Below, one piece after another: positions 1 to 6,404 of a stretch of 16,551 bases of DNA. The position numbers were made by a program, and so were the translations under genes. Source of the stretch: Pseudomonadota bacterium (GTDB taxonomy: Bacteria > Desulfobacterota > Syntrophobacteria > Syntrophobacterales > Syntrophobacteraceae). The stretch's first letter is position 1, and the number at the start of each line of letters is the position of its first letter. The notes beneath the pieces are model-generated. The model ran no database searches, was not told the origin of the DNA, and worked only from the letters and a program-made list of their open reading frames with translations. The stretch covers positions 1 to 16,551 of the forward strand of contig JAEZHY010000299.1 of the NCBI GenBank assembly GCA_023416335.1, given 5' to 3'.

Positions 1-1265
1 GGATAGTTGAGCCGGATCAGGTCATATTTGCCGGAGAGTATCCCCTCGACGGTTTTGTCCGTGATCTCGGCCGCTTTCATCCAGGGGCGTTGCTCGAAAG
101 GCACCCTGTCCGATGCAACTTCGATGTATTCCTCCAGGTTGGGATCGATCTTACCCGAACGGTTTCCGTTCCAGAAATAGGTAACATGCCCATATTTCTG
201 GGTCTCACTGAGTGCCATCTGCCGCATACCATTAAGTGAAAGATACTCCCCTATCGTATGTTCGATGTGGGGAGGTTCGACCAGGTAGTTCTTTGGGATA
301 TGCGCCTCGGTATCGTATTCCATCATCCCGGCATAGGCCACTTTCGGGCAGGGGACCCGTTCGAAGTGGGTGAAATTCTCGTCCTCGAAAGCCCTGCTGA
401 TCTCGATCGCCCTATCGCCGCGAAAATTGAAATACACAACCGAATCCCCGTCGCGAATCGGGCCGACCGGTTGCCCGGACTCGTCTGCAATCACAAATGG
501 CGGAAGGTCCTGATCTATTACGCCGGGTCTTTCCTCGCGATACTTCTTTATCGCCTCCTCCGCGGAACGAAATTGGCGCCCTTCAGCCGCGACATGCGTC
601 TTCCAGCCTTTTGCGACCATTCCCCAGTCGGCTTCGTATCGGTCCATAGTGATCTGCATTCTGCCGCCACCGCTTGCGATGCGGTAGTCCACATGATCTT
701 CCCCGTTCAAGCGCTTGAGCAGCGCTTCGAGCCTGTCGACAAACTCCAGCGCGGTGGTCTCGCCGACATCACGACCGTCGAGCAGAATATGGACTCGCAC
801 TCTCGGCAGTTTGTCCGCCTTTGCCAGGTGTTCGAGCATGGTTTCCAGGTGTTTGATGTGGCTGTGGATATCGCCGTTCGAAAGGAGCCCGATAAAGTGC
901 ATCGTTCCGTTGTGTTCACGGCAGTAACGAACGAGCCGCTTCCAGGCATGGCCTTCGAAAAGGCTCCCCGAGGCGATCGCCTCATTTACGAGCCTTGCGC
1001 CCTGCGGGTAGAACCGGCCCGCTCCCAAGGCATTGTGCCCGACTTCGGAGTTCCCCATGTCGTGATCGGAAGGAAGGCCGACCGCAGTCCCATGCGCCCT
1101 CAGCAACATGTAGCGGCAGTTCTGGAGAAGCCAGTCCAGGTTCGGCGTAGTCGCTGCAGCTACAGCATTTCCTGTTTTCTCTTCGCGATATCCGATTCCA
1201 TCCATAATGGCCAGGGTGATCGGTCTCGGCTTGCGATGGGTTAAGAGTTCAACCGTTTCCGCCAT
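1..1265 (-). CDS. gpmI: 2,3-bisphosphoglycerate-independent phosphoglycerate mutase, C-terminus off the window
   Basis: This enzyme interconverts 3- and 2-phosphoglycerate in cytosolic glycolysis/gluconeogenesis using two metal ions (usually Mn) and a phosphoserine intermediate. Translating the minus strand from the ATG at 1265 gives 421 codons without a stop. Visible are the metal-ligand MDG near residue 22, the catalytic serine in MGNSEVGH (Ser73), a DIHSH stretch near 132-136, LLDGRDV, SGGGRM and DRYEADW. The missing end should carry the second metal-binding half. GLPSDHDMGNSEVGH, RMQITMDRYEADW and YFWNGNRSG resemble the long plant/nematode iPGM type (about 550 aa) more than the 510-aa form of E. 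coli or Bacillus. Only a weak purine-rich site precedes the ATG, and no other start lies close upstream. It lies on the same strand as the HtrA genes but behind their terminator, so it is probably not part of that operon. Its own promoter was not identified. Confidence 0.95.
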   Translation of the reverse strand, partial: MAETVELLTHRKPRPITLAIMDGIGYREEKTGNAVAAATTPNLDWLLQNCRYMLLRAHGTAVGLPSDHDMGNSEVGHNALGAGRFYPQGARLVNEAIASGSLFEGHAWKRLVRYCREHNGTMHFIGLLSNGDIHSHIKHLETMLEHLAKADKLPRVRVHILLDGRDVGETTALEFVDRLEALLKRLNGEDHVDYRIASGGGRMQITMDRYEADWGMVAKGWKTHVAAEGRQFRSAEEAIKKYREERPGVIDQDLPPFVIADESGQPVGPIRDGDSVVYFNFRGDRAIEISRAFEDENFTHFERVPCPKVAYAGMMEYDTEAHIPKNYLVEPPHIEHTIGEYLSLNGMRQMALSETQKYGHVTYFWNGNRSGKIDPNLEEYIEVASDRVPFEQRPWMKAAEITDKTVEGILSGKYDLIRLNY

Positions 1266-1290
1266 TCCGGATTCCGCCTTTCTACAGTAG

Positions 1291-1321
1291 AATAAAAACC
1301 GGGCGGATCGGAGATCCGCCC
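1291..1321 (-). terminator. Rho-independent terminator of the HtrA operon
   Basis: Read on the minus strand, a perfect 9-bp GGGCGGATC/GATCCGCCC stem with a 3-nt loop is followed by GGTTTTTATT. It starts 8 nt after the stop codon of the 1330-2418 protease gene and lies before the start of gpmI, so it separates the two transcription units. Confidence 0.85.
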
Positions 1322-1329
1322 GCTTAAAG

Positions 1330-2418
1330 TCAGGGTTGCCGCGCTCGGGCTCCCCGGGGCTTTTCGCCCAGTGTGAGAGTGACGGTGTCGGACTTGCCCT
1401 CCCATGTTACGATTCCGAGCCGGACCTTCTCACCGGGGCGCATTTTGCGGACCTCGCGTATCGCCGCATCTGCATCCTGCACGGCGACTCCGTTCACACT
1501 CGTTATGACATCCCCGCCTACAACAACGACGTTATTGCCGATCTGTGCACGGCGATTGCCGCCTTTAAGTCCGGCCTCTGCAGCAGGACCCTTTGGAGTA
1601 ACCTCCACTACCATCGCCCCCGATCGAACCGGCAGCTTCAGGGCTTCGGCAACATCGGGAAAGAGGTTCATCAAAGTCGCTCCCAGGTAGGGATAGGCGT
1701 AGTACCCGCGTTGGATCAGATCGTTTACGACCCGCTTGGCCGTATCGACGGGAATAGCAAAGCCGATCCCGACGCTCGCCCCGGTGGGGCTGAAGATGGC
1801 TGTTGTGATGCCTATAAGTTTTCCGGACGAATCGATAAGCGGACCACCGGAGTTGCCGGGGTTGATGGAGGCGTCCGTCTGGATGATGTCTTCCACAAGC
1901 GTCCCGCTCGCAGCCCTCATAGTGCGGCCGATCGAACTGATAACGCCCGTTGTGAGTGTTTGCCCTAGTCCGAAAGGATTCCCGATCGCAATGGCCTTCT
2001 GGCCGACCTTCAGACCTGCCGAATCGCCCAGCGGAATCACTGTCAGCTGTTCCTTAGGTGCTTCTACTTTAACGACCGCCAGATCGGTATCGGGATCCGA
2101 TCCTATGAGCTTTGCCGCGTATTTCTTTCCATTCGACAGGGTTACCTCGAGTTTTCGGGCATCCTCTATGACATGATTGTTCGTAAGTATGTATCCGCGA
2201 GAGTCGATAATGGACCCGGACCCGGTTCCCTGCCTTGGAATGACGTTGAAGAAGAAGTCGTGTTCGAGCACCGTGCTCGTTATGTTCACAACGGCGGGAG
2301 CAAGGCGCTGGTAAAGCTCGATATTGTTCCTCTCATCCTCCGTCAGAGCGGCCGCTGGAAGCGCCCAGGCAAGAAAAGCAAGCAGCAGCGTCAATATCAA
2401 CAGTTTTTTCGATCGCAT
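1330..2418 (-). CDS. HtrA/DegP-family periplasmic serine protease with one PDZ domain
   Basis: This is a trypsin-like S1C protease (HtrA/Deg family) that degrades or refolds damaged envelope proteins. An N-terminal signal peptide (basic MRSKK, hydrophobic core to about residue 24, AAA) directs it to the periplasm. The catalytic triad is His82 (TNNHVI), Asp112 (DPDTDLAVVKV) and Ser190 (INPGNSGGPL). The protease domain runs from about residue 35 to 235. A single PDZ-like domain follows at about 240-350, with DVITSVNGVAV and VRKMRPGEKVRL. One PDZ and 362 aa make it DegS/HhoA-like in layout rather than two-PDZ DegP. However, it has no obvious retained membrane anchor apart from the signal sequence. 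It is the second gene after its PDZ-less paralogue (46-nt gap), is very probably co-transcribed with it, and is closed by the terminator at 1291-1321. The two proteins align well over the whole protease domain, which indicates tandem duplication. Confidence 0.93.
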   Translation of the reverse strand: MRSKKLLILTLLLAFLAWALPAAALTEDERNNIELYQRLAPAVVNITSTVLEHDFFFNVIPRQGTGSGSIIDSRGYILTNNHVIEDARKLEVTLSNGKKYAAKLIGSDPDTDLAVVKVEAPKEQLTVIPLGDSAGLKVGQKAIAIGNPFGLGQTLTTGVISSIGRTMRAASGTLVEDIIQTDASINPGNSGGPLIDSSGKLIGITTAIFSPTGASVGIGFAIPVDTAKRVVNDLIQRGYYAYPYLGATLMNLFPDVAEALKLPVRSGAMVVEVTPKGPAAEAGLKGGNRRAQIGNNVVVVGGDVITSVNGVAVQDADAAIREVRKMRPGEKVRLGIVTWEGKSDTVTLTLGEKPRGARARQP

Positions 2419-2464
2419 GTTCCCCTCACTCGCTTCTGTAAAACCGAAAAAAAACGGCAGCGCA

Positions 2465-3301
2465 TCAATTCCTCACATCGTATGCGCTGCTCCGCCTCCT
2501 GTAGATCCTCCTCAAGAACAAAACAACCAGTACGGCTGCCAAAACCCAGCCCACGATCCTCGGCCATGGATGCATGAGTCCGGGCACGACATGTTTCACG
2601 CGATTGACCGGAAGAGCAAAACCAATCCTGATGCTGGCTCCTGTGGGGCTCAAAATCGCCGTGCAGATCCCCACGAGTTCTCCCCGCGAGTTGACGAGCG
2701 CGCCCCCGGAGTTGCCGGGATTGATCGGGGCGTCCGTCTGAATGAGCCCCCTTATCGTTCTGCCCTCGTCTTTTATGGACCTTTCTTTCATGCTGACGGA
2801 CCCGACCGTGAGCGTCTGTCCCAACCCAAAGGGATTTCCGATTGCGAGGACTCTCTCCCCAACCTTGAGGTCGTCCGAATCCCCAAAAGCTATGGTTTTA
2901 AGCGGGGTCCCGCCCGGGTCTATCTTTATCACCGCCAGGTCCTCGTCGGGAGCGGAAGCGACGATCCTTGCATTCAGCCGCCGCCCGTCCGAGAGAGCAA
3001 CCCAAATATTCTGCGCACCGGAAACGACGTGACTATTGGTAACAATGAGCCCGTCCTCCCGCAACACCACGCCCGATCCGGACCCGGTCCTGACGGGGAT
3101 CGCGCAATAAAAGAATTCGGATTCGCACAGCTCTGTCGTTATGTTGACCACCGAAGGCGCAACTTTTTCGTAGGCCTGGATGGTGCTGATTTCATCAGGA
3201 GTTAGAGCCCGGCCCTCAGAAAAAGGCAGGAGGATACCAGGCAGGAGAAGAAGAAATAGCGGTAAGAGTCCGCGGATGTCCAAATGTCTTCTGATTTGCA
3301 T
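2465..3301 (-). CDS. PDZ-less HtrA-family serine protease with a C-terminal membrane anchor
   Basis: This second S1C protease has 278 aa from the ATG at 3301. The frame is open further up to 3418, but that extension would run through the promoter at 3390-3418, so 3301 is preferred (AGAGG lies just upstream). A hydrophobic N-terminal segment spans residues 11-29. The triad is intact: His91 (TNSHVV), Asp121 (DEDLAVIKI) and Ser198 (INPGNSGGAL). The protein ends soon after the protease domain. Where its neighbour has a PDZ domain, it has a hydrophobic helix at about 249-263 (GWVLAAVLVVLFL) followed by RRIYRRR, so the C-terminus is probably a cytoplasmic-side anchor with the protease facing the periplasm. 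Two cysteines, C59 and C66, sit in a segment where the neighbour has none and could form a disulfide. Activity without a PDZ domain must be regulated differently, which is an inference. Confidence 0.88.
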   Translation of the reverse strand: MQIRRHLDIRGLLPLFLLLLPGILLPFSEGRALTPDEISTIQAYEKVAPSVVNITTELCESEFFYCAIPVRTGSGSGVVLREDGLIVTNSHVVSGAQNIWVALSDGRRLNARIVASAPDEDLAVIKIDPGGTPLKTIAFGDSDDLKVGERVLAIGNPFGLGQTLTVGSVSMKERSIKDEGRTIRGLIQTDAPINPGNSGGALVNSRGELVGICTAILSPTGASIRIGFALPVNRVKHVVPGLMHPWPRIVGWVLAAVLVVLFLRRIYRRRSSAYDVRN

Positions 3302-3389
3302 GCCTCTCACTTCTCTGTCCCGGAACAGTGTCCTCACCTCCAAAATCAACAACAGCCATTTGGAGAATGGGGAATATATTTTCGATACG

Positions 3390-3418
3390 ATTATCCAATA
3401 AACACGTTTATATGTCAA
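3390..3418 (-). promoter_or_regulatory. Sigma70-type promoter of the HtrA operon with a palindrome in the spacer
   Basis: On the minus strand, TTGACA (3418-3413), a 17-nt spacer and GATAAT (3395-3390) form a near-consensus housekeeping promoter about 90 nt upstream of the ATG at 3301. The spacer contains ATAAAC-GT-GTTTAT (plus-strand 3398-3411), an inverted repeat with 6-bp arms. Its placement between -35 and -10 would suit a repressor or a MerR-type distorting regulator. Which protein would bind is unknown. Confidence 0.75.
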
Positions 3419-3522
3419 AACCGACTCGGGGCATGCAAACAGGCATCTCCGGATTTGGTCATACGTTCGGATCGGGAAAGACGCGGCATCCTCACATACT
3501 CAAAGAAAACCGCCCGGACCTC

Positions 3523-4020
3523 TCAGTGCAGAAATGACCTCACTCCTTCACCTTTATGCGTCCTCATCACACCGGCCACTTCCGGAGCACGATCGTCCTC
3601 GCTCCTGACAAACACGAGCACCCCGCCTCCCTTGATGCCGGTACTGTAGGTCTCGGCAATGTCTTCCGGAATGTCCATGTCGATCAAGGCGGGCTTTAGC
3701 CCGTTGCACGAATAAACCGGTTCACAGTTGCCTCTGGCAAGTATTCCGGCGATTTTCCCCGCCGCGTATACATCGCCGATGTCCGATATTCTCACCGCCT
3801 GCTTGCCTCCGATCAGGCGCGCGAGCCCGCGGACCTCCCTGCCGAACTTCCCCGATACATCCACCTTGATTTCTCGAAGATTGACATCCATGTGTGACTT
3901 TGCAACGTAGTCCGGTGCTATTGCGTTCATTTCATCAAGAGAGATGCCCTTGTCTTCCATTTCACCGACGGCATCCCGCGCATTGTCATAGTCCTTAAAC
4001 AGTGCAAAAACAGTTCTCAT
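3523..4020 (-). CDS. Small cytosolic protein with a general-stress-protein-17M-like N-terminus
   Basis: A 165-aa protein without signal peptide or membrane helix. The start at 4020 is supported by GGGAGATGG just upstream. The first 40 or so residues (VFALFKDYDNARDAVGEME, then DKGISLDEMNAIAPD) have the pattern of the GSP17M/YflT-like domain: a beta strand, a helix containing A-x-x-A-V-x-x-M/L, and a turn before a second strand. This domain is found in stress proteins of unknown mechanism. A glycine-rich middle (RGLARLIGGKQAVRI, YAAGKIAGILARG) resembles the Gly-rich linker of such proteins. The C-terminal part (YSTGIKGGGVLVFVRSEDD, then RAPEVAGVMRTH) looks like a second copy of a similar alpha/beta unit, with a strand followed by a helix. 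Biochemical function is unknown. It sits upstream of the HtrA genes on the same strand, but they have their own promoter. Confidence 0.75.
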   Translation of the reverse strand: MRTVFALFKDYDNARDAVGEMEDKGISLDEMNAIAPDYVAKSHMDVNLREIKVDVSGKFGREVRGLARLIGGKQAVRISDIGDVYAAGKIAGILARGNCEPVYSCNGLKPALIDMDIPEDIAETYSTGIKGGGVLVFVRSEDDRAPEVAGVMRTHKGEGVRSFLH

Positions 4021-4231
4021 TCCATCTCCCTGACTCGATACATGAGAAACATCCTAAACCCCAGAATTCAATCTAAATAGCGGCTGAGCAGGGAGCAAGA
4101 CAAAGGGTCGGTGCTGTTGCTTCAACATCTTCAGCCCTTGTGTGACTGCTCCTCCACCATTCCCTCAGCCCGGCGAAGTAGACCCGGCAGAGAGGACGGC
4201 TCCTGAAGCCATCCGGCCTGCCGGGGCGGGA

Positions 4232-4303
4232 TTCCCAAGGCGGACCTCATATGCGTCAACTTAAGCCAACCGCTGGTTCCCAAGCTGCTTGGGAACCAGC
4301 GGT
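4232..4303 (-). repeat. Inverted copy of the repeat family, including a 35-bp perfect palindrome
   Basis: Positions 4269-4303 form a perfect palindrome: ACCGCTGGTTCCCAAGC, a central T, then its reverse complement. Adjacent at 4245-4265, read on the minus strand, is a 21-nt module, CTTAAGT..GACG followed by a TATGAGG end. It matches the modules at 4550-4570 and 4626-4646 at 19 of 21 positions each but lies in the opposite orientation. A degenerate TTCCCAAGG end lies at 4232-4240. A transcript of either strand would fold into a very stable hairpin, but it has no T-tract, so it is unlikely to be a normal intrinsic terminator. It resembles REP/BIME-type or MITE-remnant elements. Confidence 0.85.
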
Positions 4304-4486
4304 GGGGAAGCTCCTGCTTCCTCTCACAAAAGCCGCGCCTATCATTCAGCTTTTCACCTTTCAGACAGAATTGCGATATGATTTCGGTGAATTTGAATTG
4401 TTTGCCACGTGGTTGAGGAGTCGATCTGCGGGAAAATAACGGTGTGGACGGGGCCGTTGCTGGCAACTCATCGCTCCCGGGGCCGG

Positions 4487-4660
4487 GGTTCCCAAGGAGA
4501 CCTTGGGAACCAGCGGAGGGGGAACGTCAACATATCGAAACATCCCACTCTTAAGTCGACGGATATGAGGCGGACCTTGGGAACCAGCGGAGGGGGAAAC
4601 GTCAGCATATCAAAACAATCCCACTCTTAAGTTGACGGCTATGAGGCGGCCCCTGGGAAC
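4487..4660 (+). repeat. Tandem repeat of about 75 bp, two full copies plus a partial third, led by an inverted repeat
   Basis: GGTTCCCAAGG-AGA-CCTTGGGAACC (4487-4511) opens the array. Unit 1 is 4501-4574 (74 bp). Unit 2 is 4575-4650 (76 bp), differing by a few substitutions and two single-base insertions. A third partial unit starts at 4651 (CCCTGGGAACCAGCGGAG). Each full unit carries CTTGGGAACCAGCGGAGG at its start and the CTTAAGT..GACG..TATGAGG module at its end. The same parts occur inverted at 4232-4303, so both arms of one element family flank the 180-nt segment between them. Confidence 0.88.
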
Positions 4661-4731
4661 CAGCGGAGACGATGGACGGGGACAGAGGACAGAAGACGGT
4701 CGGAGTTTCCATGGTTTTAGTTTTTCGTGGT

Positions 4732-4762
4732 TTGAACGGAAAACTCGGGCTATATTTATACT
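4732..4762 (+). promoter_or_regulatory. Possible promoter of queDE
   Basis: TTGAAC at 4732-4737 and TATACT at 4757-4762 are separated by 19 nt, which is longer than ideal. The AT-rich TATATTTATACTTTA stretch stands out from the surrounding GC-rich DNA. It lies about 47-77 nt upstream of the queD start. No preQ1-type riboswitch was recognisable in the leader. Confidence 0.4.
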
Positions 4763-4808
4763 TTACCTGAATTTGTCCAAATCTCAGTTACTTCCAATCG
4801 GAGGCCCG

Positions 4809-5189
4809 ATGGCGGGTGTATTTGAAGTTTACGTCAAGAGTCATTTTTCCGCGGCACATCGCTTGAGAGGATATCCGGGCGACTGCGCCAAGGTTCACGG
4901 ACATAACTGGATAATCGAGGTTTTCGTAAAATGTTCCGAACTCAACGAGATAGGCATCGCTATTGATTTTCGCGACATCAAGACGGCTATCAGGGAGGTT
5001 CTTGCGGGGCTGGACCACTCCGATCTGAACGATTTGCCGGCCTTCATGGACGAAAACCCAACATCGGAAAACATCGCCAGGTTTATCTACAGGCAACTGG
5101 CCGGCATGCTCAACTCACCGGTGATTCATGTTTCCAGGGTCAAGGTGAGCGAGACTCCGGGAACAGGCGCCTTTTACTGGGAAGAATAA
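4809..5189 (+). CDS. queD: 6-carboxy-5,6,7,8-tetrahydropterin synthase
   Basis: QueD converts 7,8-dihydroneopterin triphosphate to 6-carboxytetrahydropterin (CPH4), the second step from GTP toward preQ0 and queuosine. The 126-aa protein has the family's zinc site: His17 in FSAAHRL, and His30 and His32 in VHGHNW. It also has the catalytic Cys26 (GDCAKVHGH), the conserved AIDFRDIK and LDHSDLND stretches, NPTSENIA, and the C-terminal ETPGTGAFY glutamate. The ATG at 4809 is chosen because GGAGG lies at 4800-4804 and homology begins there; the frame is open upstream only through repeat-derived sequence. Its TAA overlaps the ATG of queE (TAATG), so the two are translationally coupled and form one operon supplying successive steps. 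Confidence 0.95.
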   Translation: MAGVFEVYVKSHFSAAHRLRGYPGDCAKVHGHNWIIEVFVKCSELNEIGIAIDFRDIKTAIREVLAGLDHSDLNDLPAFMDENPTSENIARFIYRQLAGMLNSPVIHVSRVKVSETPGTGAFYWEE

Positions 5190-5824
5190 TGAGTCTGAAG
5201 CTCAACGAGCTTTTCCACAGCATTCAGGGCGAATCGTCTTATGCGGGGCTGCCCTGCGTCTTCATAAGACTCTCCGGTTGCAACCTCCGGTGCACTTACT
5301 GCGACACGCAATACGCCTATGATGAAGGGGAGCGGGTCGATATACCGGAAATTGTCGGGAGGGTCTCCGGATTCGGCTGCGAATTGGTGGAAATTACCGG
5401 GGGCGAGCCTCTCCTCCAGGAAGATACCCCTGTCCTGGTCGAGGCTTTGCTGGCGAAGAACTTCACAATTCTGCTCGAAACCAACGGCAGTATAGACATC
5501 GACAGGGTCGATCGGCGCTGCCGGCGGATAGTTGATGTGAAATGCCCATCCAGCGGCATGGACGGGCAGAACGATCTAGGGAATCTGGAACGACTTACCA
5601 AAAGAGATGAACTCAAGTTCGTGATCGGAGATCGGATAGATTATGAATTCGCAAGGAGGACCGTCGCAGCCCTTCCATCCGGACACAAAATAAACTTTTC
5701 TCCGGTCTTCGGCGCTATTCCGCTTCGCACTCTCGCAGGATGGATACTTCAAGACCGTCTGCCGGTCCGACTGAATATTCAGCTTCACAAAGTCATCTGG
5801 GATCCAAACGCCCGGGGCGTCTGA
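5189..5824 (+). CDS. queE: 7-carboxy-7-deazaguanine synthase (radical SAM)
   Basis: QueE is the radical-SAM enzyme that contracts the ring of CPH4 to 7-carboxy-7-deazaguanine, directly following the QueD step. The 211-aa protein has the compact length of the family. The [4Fe-4S] cluster motif is C31-N-L-R-C35-T-Y-C38, the canonical CxxxCxxC. SAM-binding GGEP follows at 71-74, and the N-terminus has the family's NELFHSIQGE and FIRLSGCNLRC. It starts inside the queD stop codon. queC and queF (preQ0 and preQ1 steps) are not in the window. The end of the gene has a small ACGCC-CGG-GGCGT hairpin just before the stop, and the convergent gene's stop lies only 11 nt downstream. Confidence 0.95.
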   Translation: MSLKLNELFHSIQGESSYAGLPCVFIRLSGCNLRCTYCDTQYAYDEGERVDIPEIVGRVSGFGCELVEITGGEPLLQEDTPVLVEALLAKNFTILLETNGSIDIDRVDRRCRRIVDVKCPSSGMDGQNDLGNLERLTKRDELKFVIGDRIDYEFARRTVAALPSGHKINFSPVFGAIPLRTLAGWILQDRLPVRLNIQLHKVIWDPNARGV

Positions 5825-5835
5825 TTCTTCCCGTC

Positions 5836-6261
5836 CTATTCCTTGGGAAACTTCAGCACGACTTCCTCTTCTTCCGAGTTTTGCTTGAGCTTGACCTCAA
5901 TTTCGATGCTGCTGTCCCGAATTCCAATCACCACAGGCATCTTACCCTTTTCGCCTTCTATGTGGGTGATGGCCTTTATCGCTTCGAAAACTTTCTCTCC
6001 AATCCGCGCGGACGGTTCGGGAAGCTCCGTTTCCCGATATTCCGCGGTAACGCAAATCTTCCCGCCGGGCTTGCGGCCAAGCGTAATTTTTTTCGCATTT
6101 CGATCGATTCCGTGGAGAACGGCAAGGGCAATCCACTTCAGTGCCCCTTCCACAGGGTCCGATTCACCCGGCAGGGCAGCCATCTCCCTGAGCGGATCCG
6201 CCGTTGCGAAACAATCGCACTCTTCCTGAACTTTCTGATGTACCGTACGCTTATCCAGCAT
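5836..6261 (-). CDS. Conserved-looking hypothetical protein, 141 aa
   Basis: I cannot assign a function. The ATG at 6261 has a strong site (GAAGGAGGG) 4 nt upstream, while the open frame above it would run through the glyS terminator, so this start is preferred. The protein is soluble and charged. It begins with a helix-rich part (MLDKRTVHQKVQEECDCFAT, then ADPLREMAAL) holding two close cysteines (ECDC). A mixed strand/helix middle (KICVTAEYRETELP, KVFEAIKAITHIEGEKG) follows. The end is strand-rich and acidic (SSIEIEVKLKQNSEEEEVVL). It has no signal peptide or transmembrane helix. The gene converges on queE with 11 nt between stop codons and lies just behind the glyS terminator, so it must have its own promoter or be read through. 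Confidence 0.72.
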   Translation of the reverse strand: MLDKRTVHQKVQEECDCFATADPLREMAALPGESDPVEGALKWIALAVLHGIDRNAKKITLGRKPGGKICVTAEYRETELPEPSARIGEKVFEAIKAITHIEGEKGKMPVVIGIRDSSIEIEVKLKQNSEEEEVVLKFPKE

Positions 6262-6324
6262 CAATCCCTCCTTCAGGCACTCGTGAGCGCCGGATAGTTG
6301 CAGCCGGGTGCCGTTCAACGAGAA

Positions 6325-6373
6325 CAGGAAAATAAAAAAGGCAGGAAATGTATGCCTGGCATACACTCCTGCC
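6325..6373 (-). terminator. Rho-independent terminator of the glyQS operon
   Basis: Read on the minus strand, two stacked helices (GGCAGG/CCTGCC outside, TGTATGCC/GGCATACA inside, with a small internal loop) are followed directly by TTTTTTATTTT. It lies about 32 nt after the glyS stop codon. There is no equivalent T-tract on the plus strand, so it is directional. Confidence 0.9.
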
Positions 6374-6404
6374 TCAAAATAATTATTTACTTTCAGTTTG
6401 CCAC

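Larger units (their letters stand above)
4021..4808. other. Gene-free interval occupied mainly by a palindromic repeat cluster
   Basis: No open frame here has a ribosome-binding site, domain or coding-like composition; the short frames translate repeat units. The interval holds the inverted repeat copy and palindrome at 4232-4303, a non-repeated stretch of about 180 nt (4304-4486), the tandem array at 4487-4660, and then the queD leader. A possible weak promoter, TTCACC-N18-TATGAT (4353-4382, plus), lies in the middle stretch with no recognisable gene behind it. Confidence 0.7.

Noticed and set aside
258..1244. A 328-aa plus-strand open frame
   Set aside because: Antisense to gpmI, whose minus-strand translation carries clear catalytic motifs; this frame has none.
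3302..3418. Longer N-terminus of the PDZ-less protease
   Set aside because: It would overlap the promoter at 3390-3418. The shorter form has a proper hydrophobic N-terminal segment.
4131..4630. Overlapping open frames on both strands in the repeat region
   Set aside because: They translate the palindromic and tandem repeat units (repeating LGTSG/LKxTxMR-like strings), lack ribosome-binding sites and resemble no protein family.
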